Assembly (NCBI GenBank): GCA_037954235.1
Contig: JBBMOA010000001.1
Location: 32,621,074-32,685,073 of the forward strand
DNA length: 64,000 nucleotides
DNA from: Aulostomus chinensis
Taxonomy: Eukaryota; Chordata; Actinopteri; Syngnathiformes; Aulostomidae
Direction of reading: 5' to 3'
The notes beneath the pieces are model-generated. The model ran no database searches. It had not been told where the DNA came from and saw only the letters and a program-made list of their open reading frames with translations. This document shows, in pieces, positions 34,277 to 48,185 of this stretch (positions are counted from its first letter, which is position 1; each line of letters opens with the position of its first letter). Both the position numbers and the translations under genes were made by a program.

Positions 34277-36107
34277 TACATTACTGTCGCATTATTTTGA
34301 GGTTTGTAGCAAGACTTACTACATGACTGTCAGCATCACTTTCAGGTTATTCGAAACTTTCACTCCCTTACTGTTAGCATCTTTTTGAGTTCATTAGCAA
34401 TTCTTTTTACATCACCGTCGCATCATTTTGAGATCATTAGCAATTCTTACGAAATCACTGTCGCATCATTTTGAGATCTTTAGCAATTCTTCTGACATCA
34501 GTGTCGCATTATTTTGAGGTTCGTAGCAACTCTTCCTAATGACTGTCACCATCACTTTGAGGTTATTCAAAACTCTTACTACATTACTGTAAGCATCAAT
34601 GAGTTTCTTAGCAACTATCACTACATTACTGTTAGCATCATCTTGAGTTCATTAGCAATTCTTCCGACATCACTGTCGCAATATTTTGAGGTTTGTAGCG
34701 ACTTTTACTACATTACTGTCGCAATTTATTGAGGTTCGTAGCAACTCTTACTACATTACTGTCAGCATCACTTTGAGTTTATTCGCAACAATCACTACAT
34801 TTCTGTTAGCATCATTTTGAGTTGTTGAGCAATTCTCACGACATCACTGTAGCATTAAATTGAGTTCATTCGCAACTCTTACTAAATGACCGTCAGCATC
34901 ACTTTGAGGTATTTCGAAACTCTTACTACATTACTGTAAACATCACTGAGTTTCTTAGCAACTATCACTACTTTACTGTTAGCATCATCTTGAGTTCATT
35001 AGCAATTCTTCCGACATCACTGTCGCAATATTTTGAGGTTCGTAGCAACTTTTACTACATTACTGTCACATTATTTTGAGGTTCGTAGCAACTTTTACTA
35101 CATTACTGTCGCATTATTTTGAGGTTCGTAGCAACACTTACTACATGACTGTCAGCATCACTTTGAGGTTATTCGAAAGTTTCACTCCATTACTGTTAGC
35201 ATCATCTTGAGTTCATTCGCAATTCTTCTGGCATCACTGTCGCATCATTCTGAGATCTGTAGCAATTCTTCCGACATCACTGTCGCATTATTTTGAGGTT
35301 CGTAGCAACTCTTCCTAATGACTGTCACCATCACTTTGAGGTTATTCGAAACACTTACTACATTACTGTAAGCATCACTGAGTTGATTAGCAACTATCAC
35401 TACATTACTGTCAGCATCATTTTAAGTTCATTATCAATTCTTCCGACATCACTGTCGCAATATTTTGAGGTTCGTAGCGACTTTTACTGCATTACTGTCG
35501 CATTATATTGAGGTTCGTAGCAACTCTTACTACATGACTGTCAGAATCAATTTGAGGTTATTCGAAACACTTACTACATTATTGTTGCATTATTTTAAGG
35601 TTCGTAGCAACTCTTACTACATTACTGTCAGCATCACTTTGAGTTTTTTAGCAACTATCACTACATTACTTTTAGCATCATTTTGAGTTCATGAGCAATT
35701 CTCACGACATCACTGTTCGCATCAATTTAAGTTCATTAGCAATTCTTACTACATTAATGTTAGCATCATTTTGAGATCATTAGCAGTTCTTCCGACATCA
35801 CTGTTGCAATATTTTGAGGTTGTAGCAACTCTTACTACATTATTGTTGCATTATTTTAAGGTTCGTAGCAACTCTTACTTCATTACTGTCAGCATCACTT
35901 TGAGTTTATTAGCAACTATCACTACATTACTGTTAGCATCATTTTGAGTTCATGAGCAATTCTCACGACATCACTGTAGCATTAAATTGAGTTCATTAGC
36001 AACTCTTACTAAATGACTGTCAGCATCACTTTGAGGTTGTTCGAAATTCTTACTACATTACTGTAAGCATCACTGAGTTTCTTAGAAACTATCACTACAT
36101 TACTGTC

Positions 36108-37527
36108 AGCATCATCTTGAGTTCATTAGCAATTCTTCCGACATCACTGTCGCAATATTTTGAGGTTCGTAGCAACTTTTACTACATTACTGTCGCATTA
36201 TTTTGAGGTTCGTAGCAACACTTACTACATGACTGTAAGCATCACTTTGAGGTTATTCGAAAGTTTCACTCCATTACTGTTAGCATCATTTTGAGTTCAT
36301 TAGCAATTCTTACTACATCACTGTCGCATCATTTTGAGATCATTAGCAATTCTTCTGACATCACTGTCGCATTATTTTGATGTTCGTAGCAACTCTTAGT
36401 ACAATACTGTCAGCATAACTTTGAGGTTATTCGAAACGTTCACTCCATTACTGTTAGCATCATTTTGAGGTTATTCGAAAGTTTCACTCCATTACTGTTA
36501 GCATCATTTTGAGTTCATTTGCAATTCTTCTGACATCACTGTCGCAATATTTTCAGGTTCGTAGCGACTTTTACTACATTACTGTCGCATTATATTGAGG
36601 TTCGTAGCAACTCTTACTACATGACTGTCAGCATCACTTTGAGGTTATTCGAAACTCTTCCTTCATTACTGTAAGCATCACTGACTTGATTCGCAACTAT
36701 CACTACATTACTGTTAGCATCATTTTGAGTTCATTTGCATTTCTTCCGACATCACTGTCGCAATATTTTGAGGTTCGTAGCGACTTTTACTGCATTACTG
36801 TCGCATTATATTGAGGTTCGTAGCAACTCTTACTACATGACTGTCAGCATCACTTTGAGGTTGTTCGAAACACTTACTACATTACTGTAAGCATCACTGA
36901 GTTGATTAGCAACTATCACTACATTACTGTTAGCATCATTTTGAGTTCATTAGCAATTCTTCCGACATCACTGTCGCATTATATTGAGGTTCGTAGCAAC
37001 TTTTACTACATTACTGTCGCATTATTTTGAGGTTCGTAGCAACACTTACTACATGACTGTAAGCATCACTTTGAGGTTATTCGAAAGTTTCACTCCATTA
37101 CTGTTAGCATCATTTTGAGTTCATGAGCAATTCTTACTACATCACTGTCGCATCATTTTGAGATCATTAGCAATTCTTCTGACATTACTGTCGCATTATT
37201 TTGAGGTTCGTAGTAACTCTTAGTACATGACTGTCAGCATAACTTTAGGTTATTCGAAACGTTCACTCCATTACTGTTAGCATCATTTTGAGTTCATTAG
37301 CAATTCTTACTAAATCACTGTCGCATCATTTTGAGATCATGAGCAATTCTTCTGACATCACTGTCACATTATTTTGAGGTTCGTAGCAAACTCTTACGAC
37401 ATTATTGTTGCATTCTTTTAAGGTTCGTAGCAACTCTTACTACATTACTGTCAGCATCACTTTGAGTTTATTAGCAACTATCACTACATTACTGTTAGCA
37501 TCATCTTGAGTTCATTAGCAATTCTTC
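36108..37527 (+). repeat. Satellite block C (right copy)
   Basis: Partner of 27649-29068. A local 566-bp (13-monomer) duplication follows it: the GCAAACTCTTACGAC marker occurs at 37386 and 37952. Confidence 0.85.
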
Positions 37528-39182
37528 CGACATCACTGTCGCAATATTTTGAGGTTCGTAGCGACTTTTACTACATTACTGTCGCATTATATTGAGGTTC
37601 GTAGCCACTCTTACAACATGACGGTCATCATCACTTTGAGGTTATTCGAAAGTTTCACTCCATTACTGTTAGCATCATTTTGAGTTCATTAGCAATTCTT
37701 ACTAAATCACTGTCGCATCATTTTGAGATCATTAGCAATTCTTCTGACATTACTGTCGCATTATTTTGAGGTTCGTAGCAACTCTTACTACATGACTGTC
37801 AGCATCACTTTGAGGTTATTCGAAACGTTCACTCCATTACTGTTAGCATCATTTTGAGTTCATTAGCGATTCTTACTAAATCACTGTCGCATCATTTTGA
37901 GATCATGAGCAATTCTTCTGACATCACTGTCACATTATTTTGAGGTTCGTAGCAAACTCTTACGACATTATTGTTGCATTATTTTAAGGTTCGTAGCAAC
38001 TCTTACTACATTACTGTCAGCATCACTTTGAGTTTATTAGCAACTATCACTACATTACTGTTAGCATCATCTTGAGTTCATTAGCAATTCTTCCGACATC
38101 ACTGTCGCAATATTTTGAGGTTCGTAGCGACTTTTACTACATTTCTGTCGCATTATATTGAGGTTCGTAGCAACTCTTACTACATTATTGTTGCATTATT
38201 TTAAGGTTCGTAGCAACTCTTACTACATTACTGTCAGCATCACTTGGAGTTTATTAGCAACTATCACTACATTACTGTCAGCATCATTTTGAGTTTATGA
38301 GCAATTCTCACGACATCACTGTAGCATTGAATTGAGTTCATTAGCAACTCTTACTAAATGACTGTCAGCATCACTTTGAGGTTATTCGAAACTCTTACTA
38401 CATTACTGTAAGCATCACTGAGTTTCTTAGCAACTATCACTAAATTACTGTTAGCATCATCTTGAGTTCATTAGCAATTCTTCCGACATCACTGTCGCAA
38501 TAATTTGAGGTTCGTACCAACTTTTACTACATTACTTTCACATTATTTTGAGATTTGTAGCAACACTTACTACATGACTGTCAGCATCACTTTGAGGTTA
38601 TTCGAAAGTTTCACTCCATTACTGTTAGCATCATTTTGAGATCATTACCAATTCTTCTGACATCATTGTCGCATCATTTTGAGATCTTTAGCAATTCTTC
38701 CGACATCACTGTCGCAATATTTTGAGGTTGGTAGCGACTATTACTACATTACTGTCGCATTATATTGAGGTTCGTAGCAACTCTTACTACATGACTGTCA
38801 GCATCACTTTGAGGTTGTTCGAAACACTTACTACATTACTGTAAGCATCACTGAGTTGATTAGCAACTATCACTACATTACTGTTAGCATCATTTTAAGT
38901 TCATTCGCAATTCTTCCGACATCACTGTTGCAATATTTTGAGGTTCGTAGCGACTTTTACTGCATTACTGTCGCATTATATTGAGGTTCGTAGCAACACT
39001 TACTACATGACTGTAAGCATCACTTTGAGGTTATTCGAAAGTTTCACTCCATTACTGTTAGCATCATTTTGAGTTCATTAGCAATTCTTACTACATCACT
39101 GTCGCATCATTTTGAGATCATTAGCAATTCTTCTGACATCACTGATGCATTTTTCTGATGTTCGTAGCAACTCTTAGTACAA

Positions 39183-42100
39183 GACTGTCAGCATCACTTT
39201 GAGGTTATTCAAAACGTTCACTCCATTACTGTCAGCATCACTTTGAGTTTATTCGCAACTATCACTACATTACTGTTAGCATCATTTTGAGTTCATGAGC
39301 AATTCTCACGACATCACTTTAGCATTAAATTGAGTTCATTAGCAACTCTTACTAAATGACCGTCAGCATCACTTTGAGATTGTTCGAAACTCTTCCTACA
39401 TTACTGTAAGCATTACTGAGTTTCTTAGCAACTATCACTACATGACTGTTAGCATCATTTTGAGTTCATTAGCAATTCTTCCGACATCACTGTCGCATTA
39501 TATTGAGGTTCGTAGCAACTTTTACTACATTACTGTCGCATTATTTTGAGGTTCGTAGCAACTGTTACTACATTACTGTCGCATTATTTTGAGGTCTCTA
39601 GCAACACTTACTACATGACTGTAAGCATCACTTTGAGGTTATTCGAAAGTTTCACTCCATTACTGTTAGCATCATTTTTTGTTCATTAGCAATTCTTACT
39701 ACATCACTGTCGCATCATTTGGAGATCATTCGCAATTCTTCCGACATCACTTTCGCATTTTTTTGAGGTTCGTCGCAACTGTTACTACATGACTGTCAGC
39801 ATCACTTTGAGGTTATTCGAAACTTTCAATCCATTTCTTTTAGCATCATTTTGAGTTCATTAGCAATTCTTACTAAATCACTGTCGCATCATTTTGAGAT
39901 CATTTGCAATTCTTCTGACATCACTTTCACATTATTTTGAGGTTCGTAGCAACTCTTACAACATTATTGTTGCATTATTTTATGGTTCGTAGCAACTCTT
40001 ACTACATTACTGTCAGCATCACTTTGAGTTTATTAGCAACTATCACTACATTACTGTTAGCATCATTTTCAGTTTATGAGAAATTCTCACGACATCACTG
40101 TAGCATTGAATTGAGTTCATTAGCAACTCGTACTAAATGACTTTCAGCATCACTTTGAGGTTGTTCGAAACACTTACTACATTACTGTAAGCATCACTGA
40201 CATGATTAGCAAGTATCACTTCATTACTGTCGCATCCTTTTGAGATCATTAGCAATTCTTCTGACATCACTGTCGCAATATTTTGAGGTTTGGAGCAACT
40301 TTTACTACATTACTGTCGCATTATTTTGAGGTTCGTAGCAACTGTTACTACATGACTGTCAGCATCACTTTGAGGTTATTCGAAACACTTACTGCATTAC
40401 TGTAAGCATCCCTGAGTTGATTAGCAACTATCACTACATTACTGTTAGCATCATTTTGAGTTCATTTGCAATTCTTCCGACATCACTGTCGCAATATTTT
40501 GAGGTTCGTAGCAACTTTTACTACATTACTGTCGCATTATTTTGAGGTTCGGAGCAACTCTTCCTACATGACTGTCAGCATCAGTTTGAGGTTAATCGAA
40601 ACGTTCACTCCATTACTGTTAGCATTATTTTGAGATCCTTTCCAATTCTTCTGACATCACTGTCGCATCATTTTGAGGTTCGTAGCAACTCTTACTACAT
40701 GACTGTCAGCATCACTTTGAGGTTGTTCGAAACACTTACTACATTACTGTAAGCATCACTGACTTTATTAGCAACTATCACTACATTACTGTTAGCATCA
40801 TTTTGAGTTGATTAGCAATTCTTCCGACATCACTCGAAATATTTTGAGGTTCGTAGCAACTTTTACTACATTACTGTCGCATTATTTTGAGATCTTTAGC
40901 AATTCTTCTGACATCACTGTCGCATTATTTTGAGGTTCGTAGCAACTCCTACTACATGACTGTCAGCATCACTTTGAGGTTCTTCGAAACTTTCACTCCA
41001 TTACTTTTAGCATCATTATGAGTTCATTAGCAATTCTTACTACATCACTGTCGCATCATTTTGGGATCATTAGCAATTCTTCGGACATCACTGTCACATT
41101 ATTTTGAGGTTCATAGCAACTCTAACTACATGACTGTCGCATTATTTTGAGGTTCGTAGCAACACTTACTACATGACTGTCAGCATCACTTTGAGGTTAT
41201 TCGAAACTTTCACTCCATTACTGTTAGCATCATTTTTTGTTCATTAGCAATTCTTACTACATCACTGTCGCATCATTTTGAGATCATTAGCAATTCTTCC
41301 GACATCACTGTCGCATTATTTTGAGGTTCGTAGCAACTGTTACTACATGACTTTCAGCATCACTTTGAGGTTATTCGAAACACTTACTACATTACTGCAA
41401 GCATCACTGAGTTGATTAGCAACTATCACTCTATTACTGTTAGCATCATTTTAAGTTCATTAGCAATTCTTCCGACATCACTGTCGCAATATTTTGAGGT
41501 TTGTAGCAACTTTTACGACATTACTGTCGCGTTATTTTGAGGTTCGTAGCAACTCTTACGACATGACTGTCAGCATCACTTTGAGTTTATTGGCAAATGT
41601 CACTACATTACTGTTAGCATCATTTTGAGTGAATGAGCAATCTCACGACATCACTGTAGCATTGAATTGAGTTCATTAGCAACTCTTACTAAATGACTGT
41701 CAGCATCACTTTGAGGTTGTTCGAAACACTTCCTACATCACTGTTAGCATCACTGAGTTGATTAGCAACTATCACTACATTACTGTTAGCATCATTTTGA
41801 GGTTAGAAGCAACTTTTACTACATGACTGACAGCATCACTTTTAGGTTATTCGAAACACTTACTACATTACTGTCAGCATCACTTTGAGTTTATTAGCAA
41901 CTATCACTCCATTACTGTTAGCATCATTTTGAGATCATTACCAATTCTTCTGACATCACTGTCGCATCATTTTGACATCTTTAGCAATTCTTCTGACATC
42001 ACTGTCGCATTATTTTGAGGTTCGTAGCAACTCTTACTACATGACTGTCAGCATCGCTTTGAGGTTGTTCGAAACTCTTACTACATTACTGTAAGCATCA

Positions 42101-42605
42101 CTGAGTTTCTTAGCAACTATCACTCCATTACTGTTAGCATCATCTTGAGTTCATTAGCAATTTTTCCGACATCACTGTCGCAATACTTTGAGGTTCGTAG
42201 CAACTTTTACTACATTACTGTCGCATTATTTTGAGATTCGTAGCAACACTTACTACATGACTGTAAGCATCACTTTGAGGTTATTCGAAAGTTTGACTCC
42301 ATTACTGTAGCATCATTTTGAGTTCATTAGCAATTCTTACTACATCACTGTCGCATCAGTTTGTGATTATTAGCAATTCCTCCGACATCACATTTGCAAT
42401 ATTTTGAGGTTCGTAGCAACTCTTACTACATTTCTGTTGCATTATTTTAAGGTTCGTTGCAACTCTTACTACATTACTGTCGGCATCACTTTGAGTTTAT
42501 TAGCAACTATCACTACATTACTGTCAGCATCATTTTGAGTTGTTGAGCAATTCTCACGACATCACTGGAGCATTAAATTGAGTTCATTAGCAACTCTTAC
42601 TAAAT
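39183..42605 (+). repeat. Satellite higher-order unit, 3423 bp, copy 1
   Basis: First of two head-to-tail units of 3423 bp (about 79 monomers). Landmarks at exact offset: GAGGTCTCTAGCAACAC (39591 and 43014), CACTCGAAATATTTTG (40831 and 44254), TTCAAAACGTTCACTCC (about 39208 and 42631). Internally it is a mosaic: about 40227-41560 matches block A sequence near 17.3-18.6 kb, and 42170-42480 matches sequence near 15.1-15.4 kb. Confidence 0.93.
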
Positions 42606-45600
42606 GACTGTCAGCATCACTTTGAGGTTATTCAAAACGTTCACTCCATTACTGTCAGCATCACTTTGAGTTTATTCGCAACTATCACTACATTACTGTT
42701 AGCATCATTTTGAGTTCATGAGCAATTCTCACGACATCACTTTAGCATTAAATTGAGTTCATTAGCAACTCTTACTAAATGACCGTCAGCATCACTTTGA
42801 GATTGTTCGAAACTCTTCCTACATTACTGTAAGCATTACTGAGTTTCTTAGCAACTATCACTACATTACTGTTAGCATCATTTTGAGTTCATTAGCAATT
42901 CTTCCGACATCACTGTCGCATTATATTGAGGTTCGTAGCAACTTTTACTACATTACTGTCGCATTATTTTGAGGTTCGTAGCAACTGTTACTACATTACT
43001 GTCGCATTATTTTGAGGTCTCTAGCAACACTTACTACATGACTGTAAGCATCACTTTGAGGTTATTCGAAAGTTTCACTCCATTACTGTTAGCATCATTT
43101 TTTGTTCATTAGCAATTCTTACTACATCACTGTCGCATCATTTGGAGATCATTCGCAATTCTTCCGACATCACTTTCGCATTATTTTGAGGTTCGTCGCA
43201 ACTGTTACTACATGACTGTCAGCATCACTTTGAGGTTATTCGAAACTTTCAATCCATTTCTTTTAGCATCATTTTGAGTTCATTAGCAATTCTTACTAAA
43301 TCACTGTCGCATCATTTTGAGATCATTTGCAATTCTTCTGACATCACTTTCACATTATTTTGAGGTTCGTAGCAACTCTTACAACATTATTGTTGCATTA
43401 TTTTATGGTTCGTAGCAACTCTTACTACATTACTGTCAGCATCACTTTGAGTTTATTAGCAACTATCACTACATTACTGTTAGCATCATTTTCAGTTTAT
43501 GAGAAATTCTCACGACATCACTGTAGCATTGAATTGAGTTCATTAGCAACTCGTACTAAATGACTTTCAGCATCACTTTGAGGTTGTTCGAAACACTTAC
43601 TACATTACTGTAAGCATCACTGACTTGATTAGCAAGTATCACTTCATTACTGTCGCATCCTTTTGAGATCATTAGCAATTCTTCTGACATCACTGTCGCA
43701 ATATTTTGAGGTTTGGAGCAACTTTTACTACATTACTGTCGCATTATTTTGAGGTTCGTAGCAACTGTTACTACATGACTGTCAGCATCACTTTGAGGTT
43801 ATTCGAAACACTTACTGCATTACTGTAAGCATCCCTGAGTTGATTAGCAACTATCACTACATTACTGTTAGCATCATTTTGAGTTCATTTGCAATTCTTC
43901 CGACATCACTGTCGCAATATTTTGAGGTTCGTAGCAACTTTTACTACATTACTGTCGCATTATTTTGAGGTTCGGAGCAACTCTTCCTACATGACTGTCA
44001 GCATCAGTTTGAGGTTAATCGAAACGTTCACTCCATTACTGTTAGCATTATTTTGAGATCCTTTCCAATTCTTCTGACATCACTGTCGCATCATTTTGAG
44101 GTTCGTAGCAACTCTTACTACATGACTGTCAGCATCACTTTGAGGTTGTTCGAAACACTTACTACATTACTGTAAGCATCACTGACTTTATTAGCAACTA
44201 TCACTACATTACTGTTAGCATCATTTTGAGTTGATTAGCAATTCTTCCGACATCACTCGAAATATTTTGAGGTTCGTAGCAACTTTTACTACATTACTGT
44301 CGCATTATTTTGAGATCTTTAGCAATTCTTCTGACATCACTGTCGCATTATTTTGAGGTTCGTAGCAACTCCTACTACATGACTGTCAGCATCACTTTGA
44401 GGTTCTTCGAAACTTTCACTCCATTACTTTTAGCATCATTATGAGTTCATTAGCAATTCTTACTACATCACTGTCGCATCATTTTGGGATCATTAGCAAT
44501 TCTTCGGACATCACTGTCACATTATTTTGAGGTTCATAGCAACTCTAACTACATGACTGTCGCATTATTTTGAGGTTCGTAGCAACACTTACTACATGAC
44601 TGTCAGCATCACTTTGAGGTTATTCGAAACTTTCACTCCATTACTGTTAGCATCATTTTTTGTTCATTAGCAATTCTTACTACATCACTGTCGCATCATT
44701 TTGAGATCATTAGCAATTCTTCCGACATCACTGTCGCATTATTTTGAGGTTCGTAGCAACTGTTACTACATGACTTTCAGCATCACTTTGAGGTTATTCG
44801 AAACACTTACTACATTACTGCAAGAATCACTGAATTGATTAGCAACTATCACTCTATTACTGTTAGCATCATTTTAAGTTCATTAGCAATTCTTCCGACA
44901 TCACTGTCGCAATATTTTGAGGTTTGTAGCAACTTTTACGACATTACTGTCGCGTTATTTTGAGGTTCGTAGCAACTCTTACGACATGACTGTCAGCATC
45001 ACTTTGAGTTTATTGGCAAATGTCACTACATTACTGTTAGCATCATTTTGAGTGAATGAGCAATCTCACGACATCACTGTAGCATTGAATTGAGTTCATT
45101 AGCAACTCTTACTAAATGACTGTCAGCATCACTTTGAGGTTGTTCGAAACACTTCCTACATCACTGTTAGCATCACTGAGTTGATTAGCAACTATCACTA
45201 CATTACTGTTAGCATCATTTTGAGGTTAGAAGCAACTTTTACTACATGACTGACAGCATCACTTTTAGGTTATTCGAAACACTTACTACATTACTGTCAG
45301 CATCACTTTGAGTTTATTAGCAACTATCACTCCATTACAGTTAGCATCATTTTGAGATCATTACCAATTCTTCTGACATCACTGTCGCATCATTTTGACA
45401 TCTTTAGCAATTCTTCTGACATCACTGTTGCATTATTTTGAGGTTCGTAGCAACTCTAACTACATGACTGTCAGCATCGCTTTGAGGTTGTTCGAAACTC
45501 TTACTACATTACTGTCAGCATCACTGAGTTTCTTAGCAACTATCACTCCATTACTGTTAGCATCATCTTGAGTTCATTAGCAATTTTTCCGACATCACTG

Positions 45601-46028
45601 TCGCAATACTTTGAGGTTCGTAGCAACTTTTACTACATTACTGTCGCATTATTTTGAGATTCGTAGCAACACTTACTACATGACTGTAAGCATCACTTTG
45701 AGGTTATTCGAAAGTTTGACTCCATTACTGTAGCATCATTTTGAGTTCATTAGCAATTCTTACTACATCACTGTCGCATCAGTTTGTGATTATTAGCAAT
45801 TCCTCCGACATCACATTTGCAATATTTTGAGGTTCGTAGCAACTCTTACTACATTTCTGTTGCATTATTTTAAGGTTCGTTGCAACTCTTACTACATTAC
45901 TGTCGGCATCACTTTGAGTTTATTAGCAACTATCACTACATTACTGTCAGCATCATTTTGAGTTGTTGAGCAATTCTCACGACATCACTGGAGCATTAAA
46001 TTGAGTTCATTAGCAACTCTTACTAAAT
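42606..46028 (+). repeat. Satellite higher-order unit, 3423 bp, copy 2
   Basis: Second tandem unit, directly abutting copy 1. Differences found by eye against copy 1 (copy 1 position, copy1/copy2): 39444 G/T, 39760 T/A, 40202 A/T, 41402 C/A, 41411 G/A, 41916 T/A, 42006 C/T, 42035 T/A, 42093 A/C. A third, partial and more diverged version follows: the GGTCTCTAGC marker recurs near 46264, short by 175 bp. Confidence 0.93.
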
Positions 46029-48185
46029 GACCGTCAGTATCACTTTGAGGTTGTTCGAAACTCTGACTACATTACTGTCAGCATCACTGAGTTTCTTAGC
46101 AACTATCACTACATTACTGTTAGCATCATCTTGAGTTCATTAGCAATTCTTCCGACATCACTGTCGCAATATTTTGAGGTTCGTAGCAACTCTTACTACA
46201 TTACTGTCGCATTATTTTGAGGTTCGTAGCAACTGTTACTACATTACTGTCGCATTATTTTGAGGTCTCTAGCAACACTTACTACATGACTGTAAGCATC
46301 ACTTTGAGGTTATTCGAAAGTTTCACTCCATTACTGTTAGCATCATTTTGAGTTCATTCGCAATTCTTACTACATCACTGTCGCATCATTTTGAGATCAT
46401 TAGCAATTCTTCTGACATCACTGTCGCATTTTTCTGATGTTCGTAGCAACTCTTAGTACAAGACTGTCAGCATCACTTTGAGGTTATTCGAAACGTTCAC
46501 TCCATTACTGTTAGCATCATTTTGAGTTCGTGAGCAATTCTTTCTGAATCACTGTCGCATCATTTTAAGATCTTTAGCAATTTTTCTGATATCATTGTCG
46601 CAATATTTTCAGGTTCGTAGCGACTTTTACTACATTACTGTCGCATTATATTGAGGTTCGTAGCAACTCTTACTACATGACTGTCAGCATCACTTTGAGG
46701 TTATTCGAAACTCTTACTACATTACATTAAGCATCACTGAGTTTCTTAGCAACTATCACTACATTACTGTTAGCATCATCTTGAGTTCATTAGCAATTCG
46801 TCCGACATCACTGTCGCAATATTTTGAGGTTCGTAGCAACTTTTACTACATTACTGTCGCATTATTTTGAGGTTCGTAGCAACTGTTACTACATTACTGT
46901 CGCATTATTTTGAGGTTCGTAGCAACTCTTACTACATGACTGTCAGCATCACTTTGAGGTTATTTGAAAGTTTCACTCCATTTCTGTTAGCATCATCTTG
47001 AGTTCATTAGCAATTCTTCCGACATCACTGTCGCAATATTTTGAGGTTCGTAGCAACTCTTACTACATGACTGTCAGCATCACTTTGAGGTTATTCGAAA
47101 GTTTCACTCCATTACTGTTAGCATCATTTTGAGTTTATGAGCAATTCTCACGACATCACTGTTCGCATCATTTTAAGTTCATTAGCAATTATTACTACAT
47201 TAATGTTAGCATCATTTTGAGTTGTTGAGCAATTCTCACGACATCACTGTAGCATTGAATTGAGTTCATTAGCAACTCTTACTAAATGACTGTCAGCATC
47301 ACTTTGAGGTTATTCGAAACACTTACTACATTACTGTAAGCATCACTGAGTTGATTAGCAACTATCACTACATTACTGTTCGCATCATTTTAAGTTCATT
47401 AGCAACTATCACTACATTATTGTTAGCATCATCTTGAGTTCATTAGCAATTCTTCCGACATCACTGTCGCAATATTTTGAGGTTCGGAGCAATTTTTACT
47501 ACATTACTGTCGCATTATATTGAGGTTCGTAGCAACTCTTACTACATGACTGTCAGCATCACTTTGAGGTTATTCGAAACACTTACTACATTACTGTAAA
47601 CATCACTGAGTTGATGAGCAACTATCACTACATTACTGTTAGCATCATTTTGAGTTCATTAGCAATTCTTCCGACATCACTGTCGCAATATTTTGAGGTT
47701 CGTAGCAACTTTTACTACATTACTGTCGCATTACTTTGAGATTCGTAGCAACACTTACTACATGACTGTAAGCATCACTTTGAGGTTATTCGAAAGTTTC
47801 ACTCCATTACTGTTAGCATCATTTTGAGTTCATTAGCAATTTTTACTACATCACTGTCGCATCATTTTGAGATCATTAGCAATTCTTCCGACATCACATT
47901 TGCAATATTTTGAGGTTCGTAGCAACTCTTACTACATTACTGTTGCATTATTTTAAGGTTCGTAGCAACTCTTACTCCATTACTGTCAGCATCACTTTGA
48001 GTTTATTAGCAACTATCACTACATTACTGTTAGCATCATTTTGAGTTGTTGAGCAATTCTCACGACATCACTGTAGCATTAAATTGAGTTCATTAGCAAC
48101 TCTTACTAAATGACTGTCAGCATCACTTTGAGGTTGTTCGAAACTCTTACTACATTACTGTAAGCATCACTGAGTTTCTTAGTAA

